Assembly: GCA_963921305.4 (NCBI GenBank)
Contig: CAWUEX030000002.1
Coordinates: forward strand, 3,100,001 to 3,164,000
Direction of reading: 5' to 3'
Source: CAWUEX02 sp963921305
GTDB lineage: Bacteria > Pseudomonadota > Alphaproteobacteria > Rhodospirillales > Rhodospirillaceae
DNA: 64,000 nucleotides
Positions 59,263 to 64,000 of the stretch are shown here, in pieces. Each line of letters opens with the position of its first letter. Within the stretch, counting starts at the first letter, position 1. Below the pieces are notes generated by a model. That model worked only from the letters and a program-made list of their open reading frames with translations, was not told where the DNA came from and did no database searches. The position numbers and the translations under genes were made by a program.

Positions 59263-60086
59263 CCCGGCTCGGGTTTGTGAACAGGTATATTGGCAGCAGC
59301 CAGATCGGGCATTCCGCCGCCATAGATGTATGTTCCGACGTGGGTGAGGCGCATCCAGGGGCAAATCCAAATCTTGAACGCCGCATCACGCGCCCGGTGG
59401 CAGAACGTGTAGTCTTCGCCCAAGTACTCGTTGGTGTCTGCGTCAATGTCGCTATCAAAAAAGGACGTCACCGTGTCGCCGGCGCCGCCGTTCGCGGCAG
59501 GGTCGAAATAACGCCGGTGCGTCAGGCGGCTAGCCAGCGTGGCAAAAACATCCCGCCGAATCATCATAAACCCGGTGCCTGCATGACTGACAGACATGGG
59601 TTCGTTGAGATTGACTGTCTTGTTCTGACCAGGTTCCAAGCCAAACGGAAAAGTGCCGGCGAGGGCAGCAAGTTTTCCGGCGTCCTGGTCAGCCACGCCT
59701 TGCTTGGCGGCATCCCTAACCTGCGACCATTGAATGCGTTTCCGCGCATACGTACCGCACACGATGGCTTTATCCGTATCAGGCCGTGCAGTCGCCGCGA
59801 GGGACAACACGTCGATCGGGTTAAAGCCGATATCTGCGTCAATAAACATGAGGTGTGTGTAGCTGGGCTTGGAAAGGAACCCATGAGCTAGACGGTTCCG
59901 CGCCCGCGTAATCAGACTTTCGTTGCCGATCTGGGTGAAGTCGACCTTTAGGCCGTATTGGCCTGCGAGCTTGAATAACCCGGCAAGCCCCTGAGTGTAT
60001 GCACCGGCGCACATGCCACCGTACATCGGGGTTGCGACTAAGACAGATATTTTCTTGAGATCTTCCAAGTGAGTCTCAATGATCAT
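59259..60086 (-). CDS. Glycosyltransferase-like protein (GT-A fold)
   Basis: A 275-residue protein with a GT-A-like start ISVLVATPMYGGMCAGAYTQGL, a THLMFIDADIGFNPIDVLSL segment supplying a DxD motif, RKRIQWSQVR, and a HAGTGFMMIRRDVF acceptor-like block. It ends with the EDYTFCHRARDAAFKIW segment and WMRLTHVGTYIYGG. This set is seen in family-2-related, Anp1-like glycosyltransferases of surface polysaccharide loci. No signal peptide or TM helix. Divergent from the FkbM-type pseudogene (125-bp gap with a GTGATC/GATCAC hairpin near 60147-60168). Confidence 0.78.
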   Translation of the reverse strand: MIIETHLEDLKKISVLVATPMYGGMCAGAYTQGLAGLFKLAGQYGLKVDFTQIGNESLITRARNRLAHGFLSKPSYTHLMFIDADIGFNPIDVLSLAATARPDTDKAIVCGTYARKRIQWSQVRDAAKQGVADQDAGKLAALAGTFPFGLEPGQNKTVNLNEPMSVSHAGTGFMMIRRDVFATLASRLTHRRYFDPAANGGAGDTVTSFFDSDIDADTNEYLGEDYTFCHRARDAAFKIWICPWMRLTHVGTYIYGGGMPDLAAANIPVHKPEPG

Positions 60087-60211
60087 CCACTTGCGCCTCT
60101 GCGGTTTGACACGTTAACAATTCAGCGGCTCCATTGCCGTGCGTGATCCACTTGAAGCGATCACGCTAACGCCGATGAGGCTAGTGGTTTAGCCCGTGGC
60201 TGAGAAAATGT

Positions 60212-61131
60212 ATGCCCCAAAACTTAAAAAACATTCCGAGTGGCTTTCTTCTCGCTGAGGTGATGCCGTTCGCGTTGCCGCCGGTACATGTGCTGGATAT
60301 CGGAGCATTGCTCGAAGGGGCGCCAGTCTACGAGCCATTGCTGGCCGATCCAGGTACACGGCTGTCTGGATTTGAGCCCAGTGCCTCGGCGCGACATGAC
60401 TTGGAGCAAAAGTATAAAGGGCGCGGAACCTGGTTCGCGGACGCACTCGGCGATGGCAGGACGCACACGCTCCACGAGACGCTATACCCAGGATGCAGTT
60501 CTCTCCTGCGGCCCAACCCTGTGACGGTAGAACCTTTCTACAGCTTCAGCACCAAGGAGGGTGGGCCGTTTCAAGTCGTTTCTGAACGTGAGGTATCAAC
60601 GACGCGCCTCGACGACGTTGAAAGTCTCTCGGGGGTCGATCTGGTCAAGCTCGATATTCAAGGCGCGGAACTGATGGTTCTGCAAAACGGCATGAGCAAG
60701 ATTGGCACGGCTGTTGTCGTGCAAACAGAGGCCGCGTTTCTGCCCCTGTACTGCGACCAGCCATTGTTTGGTGAACAGCATGATTTTTGCGCGGCCACGG
60801 TTTCGAGCTTCACAAATTCATTGATGTCACTGGGCGCGCGATGGAGCCTTATACGCCTCAGCAAGCATGGAAGCCTGTCAGTCAGCTCATAGAGGCCGAT
60901 GCCATTTTCGTGCGTAATCTGACGAAACTAAGCGCGTTGACTCTGGACGAAATATTGAAGGCTGCGCGAATCTTACATGATGTCTATCGGTCGATTGACT
61001 TGGTGAGCGCGCTCCTTCGCGAACATGACCAACGCGCAGCAGTCCGCGCGCTGCCCTCTTACATGGATGCACTTAAAGTGCATGGCGCAAAAATCCAGCC
61101 TAGATTCATGAACATTAAGTCGCCGTTTTGA
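60212..61131 (+). pseudogene. FkbM-family methyltransferase broken by one frameshift
   Basis: The first frame (60212-60788) encodes VHVLDIGALLEGAPVYEPLL, FEPSASARHDL, STTRLDDVESLSGVDLVKLDIQGAELMVLQNG and VQTEAAFLPLYCDQPLFGEQHDF, the FkbM pattern. The product then continues in another frame as LRGHGFELHKFIDVTGRAM and about 100 more residues to 61131. One extra T in the five-T run at 60784-60788 would restore a single frame of about 306 residues. FkbM enzymes methylate hydroxyls of sugars or polyketides. The homopolymer position fits either slippage, possibly phase-variable, or a sequencing error. Confidence 0.78.
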
Positions 61132-61207
61132 TGACATTGCACTTGTTCTCGTGCGGCCAGCGCGTGATGCTTACGCCACCCCTAACGCAAAACATGGAGG
61201 TTTCATC

Positions 61208-61723
61208 ATGCGGCTAGGTCTTTTGGTAATGGCGGCTGGTCTGGCGTTGTCTGCGCCCGCGTCGGCTCAGTTACGTATTCACTGTGACGGACAAACAGAA
61301 AACCTGAACACGTATCTGGAAATTCACAAGGTCCTGTTCTCGGACCGGGATACGACGCGTGTCGAAGAGTTCTACGCGGATGAGGTTATCTCTCACAACA
61401 ACGACGCCGGCGGGCCCGGATCCGTGGTCACGCCAGATGATATGCGCGGCATGTGGGATGCCTCCCGGAAAAACAATCCGGGGCGCGTTCTTGAAGACGA
61501 GTTGATTTTATGTGTCGATGATTTTGTCGTCGTACGGACGACCATCAAGAGCAACTTCAACACGCCTTTAGCTGGGTCTCCGCCGACAGGCGAGCCCTAT
61601 GAAGCGACGGCTATCGATATTTACCGGTTTGAAGACGGTAAGGTTGTCGAGCGCTGGGGCAATGCCGACGTGGCGTATATTTTCCGCCAGCTCGGTTTCA
61701 AGATGATGAAAGACGAGGACTAG
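61208..61723 (+). CDS. Exported SnoaL/NTF2-like protein
   Basis: A 171-residue protein with Sec signal RLGLLVMAAGLALSAPASA-QL. The mature part has the NTF2-like cone fold: ENLNTYLEIHKVLFSDRDTTRVEEFYADEVISHNN (helices and first pocket His), then VVVRTTIKSNF and the strand-helix end YEATAIDIYRFEDGKVVERWGNAD, very typical of SnoaL-like polyketide cyclases and ester hydrolases. GGAGG lies 7 nt before the ATG at 61208. Function unknown. Convergent with purK. Confidence 0.82.
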   Translation: MRLGLLVMAAGLALSAPASAQLRIHCDGQTENLNTYLEIHKVLFSDRDTTRVEEFYADEVISHNNDAGGPGSVVTPDDMRGMWDASRKNNPGRVLEDELILCVDDFVVVRTTIKSNFNTPLAGSPPTGEPYEATAIDIYRFEDGKVVERWGNADVAYIFRQLGFKMMKDED

Positions 61724-61730
61724 CTACCCG

Positions 61731-62843
61731 TTACGGATTGGTCTTGGCGCTCAACTGGGTGACGTGACCCATCTTGCGCTTCGGCCGAGCTTCGGCTTTG
61801 CCGTATATGTAAACGTGGCATGACGGATCTGCGTAGTAGCGATCGAGATCGTATATCTCGTCGCCGAGCAGGTTCGTCATCACCGCGTTGGAGTGGCGCA
61901 ACGGGTCGTTAAGGGGCAAACCGCAAATCGCGCGTGTGAGCTGCGTGAACTGATCTGTCTGGCAGGCATCCAAACTCCAATGGCCAGAGTTGTGCGGCCG
62001 CGGCGCCATCTCGTTCACCAGAACGCCGCCGTAGGACGTCACGAACATTTCCACGGCGACGATGCCGACCAGGTCGAGAGCCTTGACAGCACGTTCAGCG
62101 ACCCCGATTGCAGTTTTGGCTGTCGTGGACGAAATGCGCGCGGGCGCAGTAGTCGTGTGCAATATGTGATCTTTATGCACGTTCTCGACAGGCTCGAAAC
62201 ACACCACTTCTCCCGCCGGTCCGCGGGCCGCGATTACGGAAATCTCGGCGGTGAATTTGACGAAGCCTTCGAGAATGCAGAAGGCTCCACCGCCAGAGGT
62301 TGCGGAGGGCCGGCCATCTGAAATCTTGCTCCATGCCGCCGCCGCGTCATCTGGAGTCTCAATGCGCACTTGGCCTTTGCCATCGTATCCTAGGCGGGAC
62401 GTCTTCAGTATGGCCGGTGCGTCAATGTCTTGCAGCGCCGCCTCTAGATCTTCGAGGCTATCGACGGGCCGCCAGGGCGCCGTGGCTGCACCGATATCGG
62501 CGAAGAACGATTTTTCTTTCACCCGATCCTGGGCAATCTCAAGTGCTTTCCAGGACGGGTGAACAGGCACGCGGTCGGTGAGATACAGCGCGGTCTGGGC
62601 AGGGACGTTCTCGAATTCGAACGTTGCGACGTCGACGGCCGCCGCGAAAGCCTTGAGCGCACTTTCATCATCATACGCCGCGCAGGTGTGTGCCGCGGCA
62701 ACCAGCGAGGCTGGGCATCCTTCGTCCGGACAGTAGACATGCGTGTGGTAGCCCATCTTGCCCGCTGCAAGCGCGAGCAGCCGGCCAAGCTGACCGCCGC
62801 CGAGAATCCCAATCGTGCCGCCGGGCTCAATACGCTGAGTCAT
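61731..62843 (-). CDS. purK: N5-carboxyaminoimidazole ribonucleotide synthase
   Basis: A 370-residue ATP-grasp enzyme of purine synthesis: AIR plus ATP plus bicarbonate to N5-CAIR. The N-terminal GTIGILGGGQLGRLLALAAGKMGY, TFEFENVP, ILKTSRLGYDGKGQ (ATP-grasp Lys) and the late FVTSYGGVLVNEMAPRPHNSGHWS block are diagnostic. It follows purE by 18 bp and is probably translated from the same transcript. Confidence 0.96.
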   Translation of the reverse strand: MTQRIEPGGTIGILGGGQLGRLLALAAGKMGYHTHVYCPDEGCPASLVAAAHTCAAYDDESALKAFAAAVDVATFEFENVPAQTALYLTDRVPVHPSWKALEIAQDRVKEKSFFADIGAATAPWRPVDSLEDLEAALQDIDAPAILKTSRLGYDGKGQVRIETPDDAAAAWSKISDGRPSATSGGGAFCILEGFVKFTAEISVIAARGPAGEVVCFEPVENVHKDHILHTTTAPARISSTTAKTAIGVAERAVKALDLVGIVAVEMFVTSYGGVLVNEMAPRPHNSGHWSLDACQTDQFTQLTRAICGLPLNDPLRHSNAVMTNLLGDEIYDLDRYYADPSCHVYIYGKAEARPKRKMGHVTQLSAKTNP

Positions 62844-62861
62844 GGGATCGTTCGTCTTGCG

Positions 62862-63353
62862 TTATGCGTCTGAAGAAGGGGCGTCCGCGACCGCTTCAGT
62901 TTGAGCGGCGCGCCAGGCGTCGAGCCGGTCTGCCAACGCGTTATCTGTCGTCGCCAAAATGGCCGCCGCGAGCAGTCCGGCATTTTTCGCACCAGCTTTG
63001 CCTATGGCCAGGGTGCCGACGGGAACACCGCCCGGCATCTGCGCAATGGAAAGCAAGCTGTCCATGCCACTCAGCGCCTTGCTTTCGACCGGTACGCCGA
63101 GAACGGGCAGGGGGGTCATGGCGGCGGTCATGCCGGGCAGGTGTGCAGCACCGCCGGCACCGGCAATGATCACTTTCAAACCCCGATCGCGGGCCGATTT
63201 TGCATAGTCATTCAGGCGGTCCGGCGTGCGGTGGGCCGAGACAATTTTCGTTTCGTTCGGCACGTCCAGCGCGTCGAGAACCTCGGCGGCGTGGGTCATT
63301 GTCGCCCAGTCCGACTGGCTGCCCATAATGATCCCGACAACTGGCTGGCTCAT
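62862..63353 (-). CDS. purE: N5-carboxyaminoimidazole ribonucleotide mutase
   Basis: A 163-residue class I PurE that converts N5-CAIR to CAIR. VGIIMGSQSDWATMTHAAEVLD (family GSxSDW motif), the KIVSAHRTPDRL active-site His, IAGAGGAAHLPGM and LPVLGVPVESKALSGMDSLLSI are all present. A short Ala/Glu-rich tail follows. First gene of purE-purK, divergent from the gene starting at 63476. Confidence 0.97.
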   Translation of the reverse strand: MSQPVVGIIMGSQSDWATMTHAAEVLDALDVPNETKIVSAHRTPDRLNDYAKSARDRGLKVIIAGAGGAAHLPGMTAAMTPLPVLGVPVESKALSGMDSLLSIAQMPGGVPVGTLAIGKAGAKNAGLLAAAILATTDNALADRLDAWRAAQTEAVADAPSSDA

Positions 63354-63475
63354 GTGATCCTGGCTCCGGCCCGGAAAAGGGGCGCACTGTACAGACCGCT
63401 CCTGCGGATCGCAAGGCGAAGTGCTATACTGTTGTCTGACGTTTTTCCATTTTCAGAGGAGCCGATACGGGCGTC

Positions 63476-64000
63476 ATGTCTGAAATTAGCTCACCACAGG
63501 GAATCGTTAACGTTCAGTGGCAGGAAGAGAAGGCTGCCGACGATCAGGAGCAGAAGCGCCAGGACCCGCCCGCTAGCAAGGTCGCGGAGACCTATGAAGA
63601 AAATGCGCGCGCGGTTTCCGATCACATCACCATACTCGGTATTCCAGTCGAACTGATGACCAGCCAAGTTCAGGCGATGATCGGCGGGCTGGTTTCCGAA
63701 ACCGCGTTTCTGAAGTCCAAGATCAAGCGTATAGAGCGGAAAAGCGAGGGCACTGAAGGTCCTCTTCTGGAAGGGGCCCATTTTTTGAACGCACTTGGCC
63801 AGAGTCTCAATCAGGGTCCATCGGCAGGTTCTGTCTCAGAACTGGTGTTGGTCACGGTGAACACGTTTGAGGACATTCGAAAGAGCAGCGGCATTCTCGC
63901 CGCCAACACCGTTCTCGCCGACGTCGCGGCACATATCGCTGAGAGCGAGCTTCCCGCGAGCCCTGTCGGTCTTGTTGGCGGCCCGATGGTGGGAGCGTTA
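63476..64000 (+). CDS. Degenerate GGDEF-like protein, 3' part beyond the window
   Basis: The first 175 residues of a protein running off the right edge. After a charged N-terminus comes a helical segment (VSDHITILGIPVELMTSQVQAMIGGLVSETAFLKSKIKRIE), then GPLLEGAHFLNALGQSL in the place of the DPLTGLxNRR lead of GGDEF domains, and ELVLVTVNTFEDIRKSSGILAANTVLADVAAHIAE, matching the beta1-helix-helix core. Catalytic Asp/Phe positions look altered, so it may be an inactive or sensory GGDEF relative. Assignment is tentative because the signature loop lies at the edge. TATACT at 63425-63430 is a possible -10. Confidence 0.5.
   Translation, partial: MSEISSPQGIVNVQWQEEKAADDQEQKRQDPPASKVAETYEENARAVSDHITILGIPVELMTSQVQAMIGGLVSETAFLKSKIKRIERKSEGTEGPLLEGAHFLNALGQSLNQGPSAGSVSELVLVTVNTFEDIRKSSGILAANTVLADVAAHIAESELPASPVGLVGGPMVGAL

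Noticed and set aside
60087..60211. Possible displaced SRPBCC tail beyond the glycosyltransferase gene
   Set aside because: No frame resembles the SRPBCC C-terminus; the frame ending in TAG is stopped two codons earlier.
1..64000. CRISPR arrays, insertion sequences, integrases, prophage genes, rRNA
   Set aside because: No regularly spaced repeats, transposase or integrase-like proteins, or rRNA-like sequence were seen on either strand.

Overview
The window looks like a chromosomal segment from a G+C-rich alphaproteobacterium; order and genus cannot be fixed by eye. Evidence for the class is the 41-residue alphaproteobacterial form of ribosomal protein L36, a GapR/DUF2312 nucleoid protein, DUF1244, COQ9, the three-subunit transhydrogenase pntAA-pntAB-pntB, and a pyk / N-formylglutamate amidohydrolase / DUF1244 neighbourhood. 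I see no rRNA, tRNA, CRISPR array, prophage or complete insertion sequence.

Layout. 1-8.4 kb is mostly housekeeping: DEAD-box helicase (cut by the left edge), hydrolase, acetyltransferase, rpmJ, tannase-like lipoprotein, pyruvate kinase, DMT transporter, N-formylglutamate amidohydrolase, DUF1244. 8.4-15.6 kb holds a GT61 glycosyltransferase and two cassettes, each a 116-aa protein plus a Tat-exported methyltransferase, on either side of a frameshifted PepSY membrane protein; 421 bp is identical between the cassettes. 15.6-23.2 kb has a response regulator, gapR, a NaChBac-type channel, an acyl-CoA ligase, oligoendopeptidase F and an ABC1 kinase. 23.2-33.2 kb is accessory: methyltransferases, a GSCFA protein, exported small-domain proteins and a TonB-type receptor. 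At two places here a methyltransferase gene sits between an intact gene 3' end and a diverged, displaced copy of that same 3' end. 33.3-38.2 kb has pntAA-AB-B, a Tat-lipoprotein dehydrogenase and a TPR protein. 38.2-42.2 kb has a likely operon of three exported F420/NADP-reductase-like paralogues with a methyltransferase. 42.3-45.6 kb has rpsU (apparently CTG-started), def, coq9, an exported methyltransferase-like protein and an isochorismatase-fold hydrolase. 45.6-54.1 kb has a TonB receptor, another methyltransferase-like exported protein, and a tetR / RND efflux locus with a clear operator. 54.1-61.1 kb has a CoA-transferase, a two-gene NRPS-like set (free adenylation protein plus T-C protein) and glycan or methyl-transfer genes, one frameshifted. 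61.2-64 kb has an NTF2-like protein, purK, purE and the start of a degenerate GGDEF-like protein.

Themes. Many proteins that would normally use cytosolic cofactors (SAM, NADP) carry Tat or Sec signals: two Tat methyltransferases, three Sec COG4798-type methyltransferase-like proteins, three Sec F420/NADP-reductase-like proteins and a Tat-lipoprotein SDR. Together with TonB receptors, DUF1838, DUF1330, Dabb-like and NTF2-like exported proteins they suggest an envelope-based small-molecule metabolism that I cannot name. Three genes are broken by single frameshifts, which may be real decay or sequence errors. The best candidate for something new is the tail-targeted insertion pattern at 23-24 kb and 30.8-31.7 kb.
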